A stretch of DNA of 64,000 nucleotides from Luzula sylvatica. Its lineage: Eukaryota; Streptophyta; Magnoliopsida; Poales; Juncaceae. The DNA lies in assembly GCA_946800325.1 (NCBI GenBank), contig OX326959.1:25055447-25119446 (forward strand). Reading direction: 5' to 3'. The notes below the pieces were generated by a model, which did no database searches, was not told the origin of the DNA, and was given only the letters and a program-made list of their open reading frames with translations. Within the stretch, counting starts at the first letter, position 1; each line of letters starts with the position of its first letter. This document shows positions 36,430 through 51,400 of the stretch, piece after piece. The position numbers and the translations under genes were made by a program.

Positions 36430-39400
36430 AAAACACGAAAAATTATGTATTTTGCTCATTTTAGCAAACTATTTTGTCCTTTTTCTGAAAAAATGATAAT
36501 TAATATTTTTGAAGGTGTTAGACTTCAGTTTTTGATTTTTTGCAAAAAATTGGAAAAAATAGAAATTTGTATGTGTTAGTCTTCAATCACGGAGTTTTTT
36601 TTAGAAAAACACGAAAATTGAGTACTTTGTATATTTTTGAGTTCTATTTTGGCCTTTTTTTAGAAAAAAATGATAATTAATATTTTTTAAGGTGTCAGAC
36701 ATCAGTTTTTGAATTTTTGCAAAAAAGTGGAAAAAATAGAAATTTGTATGTGTTAGTCTTCAATCACGGAGTTTTTTGATAAAAACATGAAAATTGAGTA
36801 ATTTGCTAATTTTGGAGAACGATTTTGGCCTTTTTCACAAAAAATAATAATTGATATTTGTGAAGGTGTTAGACTTTTGTTTTTTTTTTTTGCAAAAAAA
36901 TTGAAAAAATAGCAATTTGTATGTGTTAGTCTTCAATCACTGAGTTTTTTGAGAAAACACATGAAGCTTGAGTATTTTGCTTATTTTTGAGAACTATTTT
37001 GGCCTATTATAGAAAAATATTATAATTGATACTTTTGAAGGTGTTAGACTTCAGTTTTTGAATTTTTGCAAAAAATATGAAAAAATACAAATTTGTATGT
37101 GTTAGTCTTCAATCACGGAGTTTTTTGAGAAAAACATGAAAATAAATTATATTGCTCATTTTAGAGAACTATTTTTGCCTTTTTTTACAAAAAATGATGA
37201 TTAATATTTTTTAAGGTGTTAGACTTCAGTTTTTGAATTTTTACAAAAAAGTGCAAAAAATAGAAATTTGTATGTGTTAGTCTTCAATCACGGAGTTTTT
37301 GAGAAAAACATGAAAATTGAGTAATGTGCTAATTTTGGAGAACTATTTTCGCCTATTTTACAAACTATTACAATTGATACTTTTGAAGATGTTGGACTTC
37401 AGTTTTTGATTTTTTACAAAAAAACGGAAATATTGAAATTTGTATGTGTTAGTTTTCAATTTCACATTTTTTTGCGAGAAACAGGAAAATTAAGTATTTT
37501 CCTCATTTTAGAGAACTATTTTGGCCTTTTTTAGAGAAAAATGATAATTGATATTTTTGAAGGTGTTAGACTTCAGTTTTTGATTTTTTGCAAAAAATTG
37601 AAAAAATAGAAATTTGTATGTGTTAGTTTTCAATCTCGGAGTTTTTTTAGAAAAACATGAAAATTTAGTATTTTGCACATTTTAGAGAACTATTTTGGCC
37701 TTTTTCACAAAAAATGATAATTGATATTTGTGAAGGTGTTAGACTTTTGTTTTTGATTTTTTGCAAAAAAGTGGAAAAAATAACATTTTGTATGTGTGAG
37801 TCTTCAATCACGGAGTTGTTTTGAGAAAACACATGAAGATTAAGTATTTTGCTTATTTTTGAAAACTATTTTGGAATATTATAGAAAAATATTATAATTG
37901 ATACTTTTGAAAGTGTTAGACTTCAGTTTTTGAATTTTTGCAAAAAAATTGAAAAAATTAAAATTTGTATGTGTTAGTCTTCAATCACGGAGTTTTTTGA
38001 GAAAAACATGAAAAATGAAGTATTTTGCTCATTTTAGCAAACTATTTTGTACTTTTTCTGAAAAATTGATAATTGATATTTTTGAAGGTGTTAGACTTCA
38101 GTTTTTGATTTTTTGCAAAAAAATGGAAAAAAAAGAAATTTGTATGTGTTAGTCTTCAATCACGGAGTATTTTGAGAAAAAACATGAAAATTGAGTACTT
38201 TTCTTATTTTTGAGATCTATTTTGGACTTTTTTTAGAAAAAAATGATAATTTATATTTTTTAAGGTGTGAGACTTCAGTTTTTGAATTTCTGCAAAAAAG
38301 TGGAAAAATAGAAATTTGTATGTGTTAGTCTTCAATCACGGTGTTTTTTGATAAAAACATGAAAATTGAGTAATTTGCTAATTTTTGAGAACTATTTTGG
38401 CCTTTTTCACAAAAAATGATAATTGATATTTGTGAAGGTGTTAGACTTCTGTTTTTGATTTTTTGCAAAAAAAATGGAAAAAATAGCAATTTGTATGTGT
38501 TAGTCTTCAATCACGGAGTTTTTTGAGAAAACACATGAAGATTAAGTATTTTGCTTATTTTTGAGAACTATTTTGGCCTATTTTAGAAAAATATTATAAT
38601 TGATACTTTTGAAGGTGTTACACTTCGGTTTTTGAATTTTTGCAAAAAAATTGAAAAAATAGAAATTTGTATGTGTTAGTCTTCAATCACGGAGTTTTTT
38701 GAGAAAAACACGAAAAATTATGTATTTTGCTCATTTTAGCAAACTATTTTGTCCTTTTTCTGAAAAAATGATAATTAATATTTTTGAAGGTGTTAGACTT
38801 CAGTTTTTGATTTTTTGCAAAAAATTGGAAAAAATAGAAATTTGTATGTGTTAGTCTTCAATCACGGAGTTTTTTTTAGAAAAACACGAAAATTGAGTAC
38901 TTTGTATATTTTTGAGTTCTATTTTGGCCTTTTTTTAGAAAAAAATGATAATTAATATTTTTTAAGGTGTCAGACATCAGTTTTTGAATTTTTGCAAAAA
39001 AGTGGAAAAAATAGAAATTTGTATGTGTTAGTCTTCAATCACGGAGTTTTTTGATAAAAACATGAAAATTGAGTAATTTGCTAATTTTGGAGAACGATTT
39101 TGGCCTTTTTCACAAAAAATAATAATTGATATTTGTGAAGGTGTTAGTTTTTTTTTTTTTTTTTTGCAAAAAAATTGAAAAAATAGCAATTTGTATGTGT
39201 TAGTCTTCAATCACTGAGTTTTTTGAGAAAACACAAGAAGCTTGAGTATTTTGCTTATTTTTGAGAACTATTTTGGCCTATTATAGAAAAATATTATAAT
39301 TGATACTTTTGAAGGTGTTAGACTTCAGTTTTTGAATTTTTGCAAAAAATATGAAAAAACACAAATTTGTATGTGTTAGTCTTCAATCACGGAGTTTTTT

Positions 39401-42400
39401 GAGAAAAACATGAAAATAAATTATTTTGCTCATTTTAGAGAACTATTTTTGCCTTTTTTTACAAAAAATGATGATTAATATTTTTTAAGGTGTTAGACTT
39501 CAGTTTTTGAATTTTTACAAAAAAGTGCAAAAAATAGAAATTTGTATGTGTTAGTCTTCAATCACGGAGTTTTTGAGAAAAACATGAAAATTGAGTAATG
39601 TGCTAATTTTGGAGAACTATTTTCGCCTATTTTACAAACTATTACAATTGATACTTTTGAAGATGTTGGACTTCAGTTTTTTGATTTTTTGCAAAAAAAG
39701 GGAAATATTGAAATTTGTATGTGTTAGTTTCCAATTTCACATTTTTTTGCGAGAAACAGTAAAATTAAGTATTTTCCTCATTTTATAGAACTATTTTGGC
39801 CTTTTTTAGAGAAAAATGATAATTGATATTTTTGAAGGTGTTAGACTTCAGTTTTTGATTTTTTGCAAAAAATTGAAAAAAAAGAAATTTGTATGTGTTA
39901 GTTTTCAATCTCGGAGTTTTTTTAGAAAAACATGAAAATTTAGAATTTTGCACATTTTAGAGAACTATTTTGGCCTTTTTCACAAAAAATGATAATTGAT
40001 ATTTGTGAAGGTGTTAGACTTTTGTTTTTGATTTTTTGCAAAAAAGTGGAAAAAATAACATTTTGTATGTGTGAGTCTTCAATCACGGAGTTGTTTTGAG
40101 AAAACACATGAAGATTAAGTTTTTTTGCTTATTTTTGAAAACTATTTTGGAATATTATAGAAAAATACTATAATTGATACTTTTGAAGGTGTTAGACTTC
40201 AGTTTTTGAATTTTTGCAAAAAAATTGAAAAAATTAAAATTTGTATGTGTTAGTCTTCAATCACGGAGTTTTTTGAGAAAAACATGAAAAATGAAGTATT
40301 TTGCTCATTTTAGCAAACTATTTTGTACTTTTTCTGAAAAATTGATAATTGATATTTTTGAAGTTGTTAGACTTCAGTTTTTGATTTTTTGCAAAAAAAT
40401 TGGAAAAAAAAGAAATTTGTATGTGTTAGTCTTCAATCACGGAGTATTTTGAGAAAAACATGAAAATTGAGTACTTTTCTTATTTTTGAGATCTATTTTG
40501 GACTTTTTTTAGAAAAAAATGATAATTTATATTTTTTAAGGTGTGAGACTTCAGTTTTTGAATTTTTGCAAAAAAGTGGAAAAAATAGAAATTTGTATGT
40601 GTTAGTCTTCAATCACGGTGTTTTTTTGATAAAAACATGAAAATTGAGTAATTTGCTAAGTTTTGAGAACTATTTTGGCCTTTTTCACAAAAAATGATAA
40701 TTGATATTTGTGAAGGTGTTAGACTTCTGTTTTTGATTTTTTTGCAAAAAAATGGAAAAAATAGCAATTTGTATGTGTTAGTCTTCAATCACGGAGTTTT
40801 TTGAGAAAACACATGAAGATTAAGTATTTTGCTTATTTTTGAGAACTATTTTGGCCTATTTTAGAAAAATATTATAATTGATACTTTTGAAGGTGTTACA
40901 CTTCAGTTTTTGAATTTTTACAAAAAAATTGAAAAAATAGAAATTTGTATGTGTTAGTCTTCAATCACGGAGTTTTTTGAGAAACACTCGAAAAATTATG
41001 TATTTTGCTCATTTTAGCAAACTATTTTGTCCTTTTTCTGAAAAAATGATAATTCATATTTTTGAAGGTGTTAGACTTCAGTTTTTGATTTTTTGCAAAA
41101 AATTGGAAAAAATAGAAATTTGTATGTGTTAGTCTTCAATCACGGAGTTTTTTTTAGAAAAACACGAAAATTGAGTACTTTGTATATTTTTGAGATCTAT
41201 TTTGGCATTTTTTTAGAAAAAAATGATAATTAATATTTTTTAAGGTGTCAGGCATCAGTTTTTGAATTTTTGCAAAAAAGTGGAAAAAATAGAAATTTGT
41301 ATGTGTTAGTCTTCAATCACGGAGTTTTTTGATAAAAACATGAAAATTGAGTAATTTGCTAATTTTAGAGAACGATTTTGGCCTTTTTCACAAAAATAAT
41401 AATTGATATTTGTGAAGGTGTTAGACTTTTGTTTTTTTTTTTTGCAAAAAAATTGAAAAAATAGCAATTTGTATGTGTTAGTCTTCAATCACTGAGTTTT
41501 TTGAGAAAACACATGAAGCTTGAGTATTTTGCTTATTTTTTAGAACTATTTTGGCCTATTATAGAAAAATATTATAATTGATACTTTTGAAGGTGTTAGA
41601 CTTCAGTTTTTGAATTTTTGCAAAAAATATGAAAAAATACAAATTTGTATGTGTTAGTCTTCAATCACGGAATTTTTTGAGAAAAACATGAAAATAAATT
41701 ATTTTGCTCATTTTAGAGAACTATTTTTGCCTTTTTTTACAAAAAATGATGATTAATATTTTTTAAGGTGTTAGACTTCAGTTTTTGAATTTTTACAAAA
41801 AAGTGCAAAAAATAGAAATTTGTATGTGTTAGTCTTCAATCACGGAGTTTTTGAGAAAAACATGAAAATTGAGTAATGTGCTAATTTTGGAGAACTATTT
41901 TCGCCTATTTTACAAACTATTACAATTGATACTTTTGAAGATGTTGGACTTCAGTTTTTGATTTTTTGCAAAAAAACGGAAATATTGAAATTTGTATGTG
42001 TTAGTTTTCAATTTCACATTTATTTGCGAGAAACAGGAAAATTAAGTATTTTCCTCATTTTAGAGAACTATTTTGGCCTTTTTAAGAGAAAAATGATAAT
42101 TGATATTTTTGAAGGTGTTAGACTTCAGTTTTTGATTTTTTGCAAAAAATTGAAAAAATAGAAATTTGTTTGTGTTAGTTTTCAATCTCGGAGTTTTTTT
42201 AGAAAAACATGAAAATTTAGTATTTTGCACATTTTAGAGAACTATTTTGGCCTTTTTCACAAAAAATGATAATTGATATTTGTGAAGGTGTTAGACTTCT
42301 GTTTTTGATTTTTTGCAAAAAAGTGGAAAAAATAACAATTTGTATGTGTTAGTCTTCAATCACGGAGTTGTTTTGAGAAAACACATGAAGATTAAGCATT

Positions 42401-43440
42401 TTGCTTATTTTTGAAAACTATTTTGGAATATTATAGAAAAATATTATAATTGATACTTTTGAAGGTGTTAGACTTCAGTTTTTGAATTTTTGCAAAAAAA
42501 TTGAAAAAATTAAAATTTGTATGTGTTAGTCTTCAATCACGGAGTTTTTTTAGAAAAACATGAAAAATGAAGTATTTTGCTCATTTTAGCAAACTATTTT
42601 GTACTTTTTCTGAAAAATTGATAATTGATATTTTTGAAGGTGTTAGACTTCAGTTTTTGATTTTTTGCAAAAAAATTGGAAAAAAAAGAAATTTGTATGT
42701 GTTAGTCTTCAATCACGGAGTATTTTGAGAAAAACATGAAAATTGAGTACTTTTCTTATTTTTGAGATCTATTTTGGACTTTTCTTAGAAAAAAATGATA
42801 ATTTATATTTTTTAAGGTGTGAGACTTCAGTTTTTGAATTTTTGCAAAAAAGTGGAAAAAATAGAAATTTGTATGTGTTAGTCTTCAATCACGGTGTTTT
42901 TTTGATAAAAACATGAAAATTGAGTAATTTGCTAATTTTTGAGAACTACTTTGGCCTTTTTCACAAAAAATGATAATTGATATTTGTGAAGGTGTTAGAC
43001 TTCTGTTTTTGATTTTTTGCAAAAAAAATGGAAAAAATAGCAATTTGTATGTGTTAGTCTTCAATCACGGAGTTTTTTGAGAAAACACATGAAGATTAAG
43101 TATTTTGCTTATTTTTGAGAACTATTTTGGCCTATTTTAGAAAAATATTATAATTGATACTTTTGAAGGTGTTACACTTCAGTTTTTGAATTTTTACAAA
43201 AAAAGTGAAAAAATAGAAATTTGTATGTGTTAGTCTTCAATCACGGAGTTTTTTGAGAAACACTCGAAAAATTATGTATTTTGCTCATTTTAGCAAACTA
43301 TTTTGTCCTTTTTCTGAAAAAATGATAATTCATATTTTTGAAGGTGTTAGACTTCAGTTTTTGATTTTTTGCAAAAAATTGGAAAACATAGAAATTTGTA
43401 TGTGTTAGTCTTCAATCACGGAGTTTTTTTTAGAAAAACA
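36430..43440 (+). repeat. Higher-order repeat of 13 monomers (about 2,276 bp), three units
   Basis: AAATTATGTATTTTGC recurs at about 36,443, 38,718, 40,996 and 43,272 (spacing 2,275, 2,278 and 2,276). An independent marker, GAGTACTTTGTATA, recurs at 36,620, 38,895, 41,173 and 43,449 (2,275, 2,278, 2,276). The order of monomer types matches the 16-mer without its internal three-monomer duplication. Confidence 0.85.
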
Positions 43441-45049
43441 CGAAAATTGAGTACTTTGTATATTTTTGAGATCTATTTTGGCATTTTTTTAGAAAAAAAG
43501 GATAATTAATATTTTTTAAGGTGTCAGACATCAGTTTTTGAATTTTTGCAAAAAAGAAGAAAAAATAGAAATTTGTATGTGTTAGTGTTCAATCACGGAG
43601 TTTTTTGATAAAAACATGAAAATTGAGTAATTTGCTAATTTTAGAGAACGATTTTGGCCTTTTTCACAAAAAATAATAATTGATATTTGTGAAGGTGTTA
43701 GACTTTTGTTTTTTTTTTTTTGCAAAAAAATTGAAAAAATAGCAATTTGTATGTGTTAGTCTTCAATCACTGAGTTTTTTGAGAAAACACATGAAGCTTG
43801 AGTATTTTGCTTATTTTTGAGAACTATTTTGGCCTATTATAGAAAAATATTATAATTGATACTTTTGAAGGTGTTAGACTTCAGTTTTTGAATTTTTGTA
43901 AAAAATATGAAAAAATACAAATTTGTATGTGTTAATCTTCAATCACGGAGTTTTTTGAGAAAAACATTAAAATAAATTATTTTGCTCATTTTAGAGAACT
44001 ATTTTTGCCTTTTTTTACAAAAAATGATGATTAATATTTTTTAAGGTGTTAGACTTCTGTTTTTGAATTTTTACAAAAAAGTGCAAAAAATAGAAATTTG
44101 TATGTGTTAGTCTTCAATCACGGAGTTTTTGAGAAAAACATGAAAATTGAGTAATGTGCTAATTTTGGAGAACTATTTTCGCCTATTTTACAAACTATTA
44201 CAATTGATACTTTTGAAGATGTTGGACTTCAGTTTTTGATTTTTTGCAAAAAAACGGAAATATTGAAATTTGTATGTGTTAGTTTTCAATTTCACATTTT
44301 TTTGCGAGAAACAGGAAAATTAAGTATTTTCCTCATTTTAGAGAACTATTTTGGCCTTTTTTAGAGAAAAATGATAATTGATATTTTTGAAGGTGTTAGA
44401 CTTCAGTTTTTGATTTTTTGCTAAAAAATTGAAAAAATAGAAATTTGTATGTGTTAGTTTTCAATCTCGGAGTTTTTTTAGAAAAACATGAAAATTTAGT
44501 ATTTTGCACATTTTAGAGAACTATTTTGGCCTTTTTCACAAAAAATGATAATTGATATTTGTGAAGGTGTTAGACTTCTGTTTTTGATTTTTTGCAAAAA
44601 AGTGGAAAAAATAACAATTTGTATGTGTTAGTCTTCAATCACGGAGTTGTTTTGAGAAAACACATGAAGATTAAGCATTTTGCTTATTTTTGAAAACTAT
44701 TTTGGAATATTATTGAAAAATATTATAATTGATACTTTTGAAGGTGTTAGACTTCAGTTTTTGAATTTTTGCAAAAAAATTGAAAAAATTAAAATTTGTA
44801 TGTGTTAGTCTTCAATCACGGAGTTTTTTGAGAAAAACATGAAAAATGAAGTATTTTGCTCATTTTAGCAAACTATTTTGTACTTTTTCTGAAAAATTGA
44901 TAATTGATATTTTTGAAGGTGTTAGACTTCAGTTTTTGATTTTTTGCAAAAAAATTGGAAAAAAAAGAAATTTGTATGTGTTAGTCTTCAATCACGGAGT
45001 TTTTTGAGAAAAACATGAAAATTGAGTACTTTTCTTATTTTTGAGATCT

Positions 45050-48000
45050 ATTTTGGACTTTTCTTAGAAAAAAAGGATAATTAATATTTTTTAAGGAGTG
45101 AGACTTCAGTTTTTGAATTTTTGTAAAAAAGTGGAAAAAATAGAAATTTGTATGTGTCAGTCTATAATCCCGGAGTTTTTTGATAAAAACAGGAAAATTG
45201 AGTAATTTGCTAATTTTTGTGAACTATTTTGGCCTTTTTCACAAAAAATGATAATTGATATTTGTGAAGGTGTTAGACTTCTATTTTTGATTTTTTGCAA
45301 AAAAAATGGAAAAAATAGCAATTTGTATGTGTTAGTCTTCAATCACGGAGTTTTTTGAGAAAACACATGAAGATTAAGTATTTTGCTTATTTTTGAGAAC
45401 TATTTTGGCCTATTTTAGAAAAATATTATAATTGATACTTTTGAAGGTGTTACACTTTAGTTTTTGATTTTTTGCAAAAAAATTGAAAAAATAGAAATTT
45501 GTATGTGTTAGTCTTCAATCACGGAGTTTTTTTTAGAAAAACACGAAAATTGAGTACTTTGTATATTTTTGAGATCTATTTTGGCCTTTTTTTAGAAAAA
45601 AATGATAATTAATATTTTTTAAGGTGTCAGACATCAGTTTTTGAATTTTTGCAAAAAAGTGGAAAAATAGAAATTTGTATGTGTTAGTCTTCAATCACGG
45701 AGTTTTTTGAGAAAACTCATGAAGATTAAGTATTTTGCTTATTTTTGAGAACTATTTTGGCCTATTTTAGAAAAATATTATAATTGATACTTTTGAAGGT
45801 GTTACACTATAGTTTTTGAATTTTTGTAAAAAAAATTGAAAAAATAGAAATTTATATGTGTTAGTCTTCAATCACGGAGTGTTTTGAGAAAAACACCAAA
45901 AATGATGTATTTTGCTCATTTTAGCAAACTATTTTGTCCGTTTTCTGAAAAAATGATAATTCATATTTTTGAAGGTGTTAGACTTCAGTTTTTGATTTTT
46001 TGCAAAAAATTGGAAAAAATAGAAATTTGTATGTGTTAGTATTCAATCACGGAGTTTTTTTGAGAAAAACACGAAAATTGAGTACTTTGTATATTTTTGA
46101 GAACTATTTTGGCCTATTTTAGAAAAATATTATAATTGATACTTTTGAAGGTGTTACACTTCAGTTTTTGAATTTTTGCAAAAAAATTGAAAAAATAGAA
46201 ATTTGTATGTGTTAGTCTTCAATCACGGAGTTTCTTTTTAGAAAAACACGAAAATTGAGTACTTTGTATATTTTTGAGATCTATTTTGGCCTTTTTTTTG
46301 AAAAAAATGATAATTAATATTTTTTAAGGTGTTAGACATCAGTTTTTTAATTTTTGCAAAAAAGTGGAAAAAATAGAAATTTGTATGTGTTAGTCTTCAA
46401 TCACGGAGTTTTTTGATTAAAACATGAAAATTGAGTAATTTGCTAATTTTAGAGAACGATTTTGGCCTTTTTCACAAAAAATGATAATTGATATTTGAGA
46501 ACGTGTTAGACTTTTGTTTTTTTTTTTTGCAAAAAAATTGAAAAAATAGCAATTTGTATGTGTTAGTCTTCAATCACTGAGTTTTTTGAGAAAACACATG
46601 AAGCTTGAGTATTTTGCTTATTTTTGTGAACTATTTTGGCCTATTATAGAAAAATATTATAATTGATACTTTTGAAGGTGTTAGACTTCAGTTTTTGAAT
46701 TTTTGCAAAAAATATGAAAAAATACAAATTTGTATGTGTTAGTCTTCAATCACGGAGTTTTTTGAGAAAAACATGAAATATTTTGCTCATTTTAGAGAAC
46801 TATTTTTGCCTTTTTTTACAAAAAATGATAATTAATATTTTTTAAGGTGTTAGACTTCAGTTTTCGAATTTTTACAAAAAAGTGCAAAAAATAGAAATTT
46901 GTATGTGTTAGTCTTCAATCACGGAGTTTTTGAGAAAAACATGAAAATTGAGTAATGTGCTAATTTTGGAGAACTATTTTCGCCTATTTTACAAAATATT
47001 ACAATTGATAATTTTGAAGATGTTGGACTTCATTTTTTGATTTTTTGCAAAAAAACGGAAATATTGAAATTTGTATGTGTTAGTTTTCAATTTCACATTT
47101 TTTTGCGAGAAACATGAAAATTAAGTATTCTCCTCATTTTAGAGAACTATTTTGGCCTTTTTTAGAGAAAAATGATAATTGATATTTTTGAAGGTGTTAG
47201 ACTTCAGTTTTTGATTTTTTGCAAAAAATTGAAAAAATAGAAATTTGTATGTGTTAGTTTTCAATCTCGAAGTTTTTTTAGAAAAACATGAAAATTTAGT
47301 ATTTTGCACATTTTAGGGAATTATTTTGGCCTTTTTCACAAAAAATGATAATTGATATTTGTGAAGGTGTTAGACTTCTGTTTTCGATTTTTTACAAAAA
47401 AGTGGAAAAAATAACAATTTGTATGTGTTAGTCTTCAATCTCGGAGTTGTTTTGAGAAAACACATCAAGATTAAGTATTTTGCTTATTTTTGAAAACTAT
47501 TTTGGAATATTATAGGAAAATATTATAATTGATACTTTTGAAGGTGTTAGACTTCAGTTTTTGAATTTTTGCAAAAAAATTTAAAAAATTAAAATTTGTA
47601 TGTGTTAGTCTTCAATCACGTAGTTTTTTGAGAAAAACATGAAAAATGAAGTATTTTTCTCATTTTAGCAAACTATTTTGTACTTTTTCTGAAAAATTGA
47701 TAATTGATATTTTTGAAGGTGTTAGACTTCAGTTTTTTATTTTTTGCAAAAAATTGGAAAAAAAAGAAATTTGTATGTGTTAGTCTTCAATCACGGAGTT
47801 TTTTGAGAAAAACATGAAAATTGAGTACTTTTCTTATTTTTGAGATCTATTTTGGACTTTTTTTATAAAAAAATGATAATTTATATTTTTTAAGGTGTGA
47901 GACTTCAGTTTTTGAATTTCTGCAAAAAAGTGGAAAAAATAGAAATTTGTATGTGTTAGTCTTCAATCACGGTGTTTTTTTGATAAAAACATGAAAATTG

Positions 48001-48420
48001 AGTAATTTGCTAATTTTTGAGAACTATTTTGGCCTTTTTCACAAAAAATGATAATTGATATTTGTGAAGGTGTTAGACTTCTGTTTTTGACATCTATTTT
48101 GGACTTTTCTTAGAAAAAAATGATAATTAATATTTTTTAAGGAGTGAGACTTCAGTTTTTGAATTTTTGTAAAAAAGTGGAAAAAATAGAAATTTGTATG
48201 TGTCAGTCTATAATCCCGGAGTTTTTTGATAAAAACATGAAAATTGAGTAATTTGCTAATTTTAGAGAACTATTTTGGCCTTTTTCACAAAAAATGATAA
48301 TTGATATTTGTGAAGGTGTTAGACTTCTGTTTTTGATTTTTTGCAAAAAAAATGGTAAAAATAGCAATTTGTATGTGTTAGTCTTCAATCCCGAAGTTTT
48401 TTGAGAAAACACATGAAGAT
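45050..48420 (+). repeat. Segment duplication inside the satellite marked by private variants
   Basis: The unusual string CAGTCTATAATCCCGGAG occurs at about 45,158 and again about 48,204, 3,046 bp later. Both are preceded by the rare AAGGAGTGAGACTTCAG. The second copy starts at a visible breakpoint near 48,090, where a monomer ends at GTTTTTGA and jumps to CATCTATTTTGG. Confidence 0.75.
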
Positions 48421-51400
48421 TAAGTATTTTGCTTATTTTTGAGAACTATTTTGGCCTATTTTAGAAAAATATTATAATTGATACTTTTGAAGGTGTTACA
48501 CTTCAGTTTTTGAATTTTTGCAAAAAAATTGAAAAAATAGAAATTTGTATGTGTTAGTCTTCAATCACGGAGTTTTTTTTAGAAAAACACGAAAATTGAG
48601 TACTTTGTATATTTTTGACATCTATTTTGGCCTTTTTTTAGAAAAAAATGATAATTAATTTTTTTTAAGGTGTCAGACATTAGTTTTTGAATTTTTGCAA
48701 AAAAGTGGAAAAATAGAAATTTGTATGTGTTAGTCTTCAATCACGGAGTTTATTGAGAAAACTCATGGAGATTATGTATTTTGCTTATTTTTGAGAACTA
48801 TTTTGGCCTATTTTAGAAAAATATTATAATTGATACTTTTGAAGGTGTTACACTATAGTTTTTGAATTTTTGCAGAAAAATTGAAAAAATAGAAATTTAT
48901 ATGTGTTAGTCTTCAATCACGGAGTTTTTTGAGAAAAACACGAAAAATGATGTATTTTGCTCATTTTAGCAAACTATTTTGTCCGTTTTCTGAAAAAATG
49001 ATAATTCATATTTTTGAAGGGTTAGACTTCAGTTTTTGATTTTTTGCAAAAAATTGGAAAAAATAGAAATTTGTATGTGTTAGTATTCAATCACGGAGTT
49101 TTTTTGAGAAAAACACGAAAATTGAGTACTTTGTATATTTTTGAGATCTATTTTGACCTTTTTTTAGAAAAAAATGATAATTAATATTTTTTAAGGTGTC
49201 AGACATCAGTTTTTGAATTTTTGCAAAAAAGTGGAAAAAATATAAATTTGTATGTGTTAGTCTTCAATCACGGAGTTTTTTGATAAAAACATGAAAATTG
49301 AGTAATTTGCTAATTTTAGAGAACGATTTTGGCCTTTTTCACAAAAAATGAGAATTGATATTTGTGAAGGTGTTAGACTTTTGTTTTTTTTTTTTGCAAA
49401 AAAATTGAAAAAATAGGAATTTGTATGTGTTAGTCTTCAATCACTGAGTTTTTTGATAAAACACATGAAGCTTGAGTATTTTGCTTATTTTTGAGAACTA
49501 TTTTGGCCTATTATAGAAAAATTTTATAATTGATACTTTTGAAGGTGTTAGACTTCAGTTCTTGAATTTTTGCAAAAAATATGAAAAAATACAAATTTGT
49601 ATGTGTTAGTCTTCAATCATGGAATTTCTTGAGAAAAACATGAAAATAAATTATTTTGCTCATTTTAGAGAACTATTTTTGCCTTTTTTTTTCAAAAAAT
49701 GATAATTAATATTTTTTAAGGTGTTAGACTTCAGTTTTTGAATTTTTACAAAAAAGTGCAAAAAATAGAAATTTGTATGTGTTAGTCTTCAATCGCGGAG
49801 TTTTTGAGAAAATCATGAAAATTGAGTAATGTGCTAATTTGGAGAACTATTTTCGCCTATTTTACAAAATATTACAATTGATACTTTTGAAGATGTTGGA
49901 CTTCAGTTTTTGATTTTTTGCAAAAAAACGGAAATATTGAAATTTGTATGTGTTAGTTTTCAATTTCACATTTTTTTGCGAGAAACATGAAAATTAAGTA
50001 TTTTCCTCATTTTAGAGAACTATTTTGGCCTTTTTTAGAGAAAAATGATAATTGATATTTTTGAAGGTGTTAGACTTCAGTTTTTGATTTTTTGCAAAAA
50101 ATTGAAAAAATAGAAATTTGTATGTGTTAGTTTTCAATCTCGGAGTTTTTTTAGAAAAACATGAAAATTTAGTATTTTGCACATTTTCGAGAACTATTTT
50201 GCCCTTTTTCACAAAAAATGATAATTGATATTTGTGAAGGTGTTAGACTTCAGTTTTTTATTTTTTGCAAAAAAGTGGAAAAAATAACAATTTGTATGTG
50301 TTAGTCTTCAATCACGGAGTTGTTTTGAGAAAACACATGAAGATTAAGTATTTTTCTTATTTTTGAAAACTATTTTGGAATATTATAGAAAAATATTATA
50401 ATTGATACTTTTGAAGGTGTTAGACTTCAGTTTTTGAATTTTTGCAAAAAAATTGAAAAAATTAAAATTTGTATGTGTTAGTCTTCAATCACGGAGTTTT
50501 TTGAGAAAAACATGAAAAATGAAGTATTTTGCTCATTTTAGCAAACTATTTTGTACTTTTTCTGAAAAATTGATAATTGATATTTTTGAAGGTGTTAGAC
50601 TTCAGTTTTTGATTTTTTGCAAAAAATTGGAAAAAAAAGAAATTTGTATGTGTTAGTCTTCAATCACGGAGTTTTTTGAGAAAAACATGAAAATTGAGTA
50701 CTTTTCTTATTTTTGAGATCTATTTTGGACTTTTCTTAGAAAAAAATGATAATTAATATTTTTTAAGGTGTGAGACTTCAGTTTTTGAATTTTTGTAAAA
50801 AAGTGGAAAAAATAGAAATTTGAATGTGTTAGTCTTCAATCACGGAGTTTTTTGATAAAAACATGAAAATTGAGTAATTTGCTAATTTTAGAGAACTATT
50901 TTGGCCTTTTTCACAAAAAATGATAATTGATATTTGTGAAGGTGTAAGACTTCTGTTTTTGATTTTTTGCAAAAAAATGGAAAAAATAGCAATTTGTATG
51001 TGTTAGTCTTCAATCACGGAGTTTTTTGAGAAAACACATGAAGATTAAGTATTTTGCTTATTTTTGAGAACTATTTTGGCCTATTTTAGAAAAATATTAT
51101 AATTGATACTTTTGAAGGTGTTACACTTCAGTTTTTGAATTTTTGCAAAAAAATTGAAAAAATAGAAATTTGTATGTGTTAGTCTTCAATCACGGAGTTT
51201 TTTTTAGAAAAACACGAAAATTGAGTACTTTGTATATTTTTGAGATCTATTTTGGCCTTTTTTTAGAAAAAAATGATAATTAATATTTTTTAAGGTGTCA
51301 GACATTAGTTTTTGAATTTTTGCAAAAAAGTGGAAAAATAGAAATTTGTATGTGTTAGTCTTCAATCACGGAGTTTATTGAGAAAACTCATGAAGATTAT

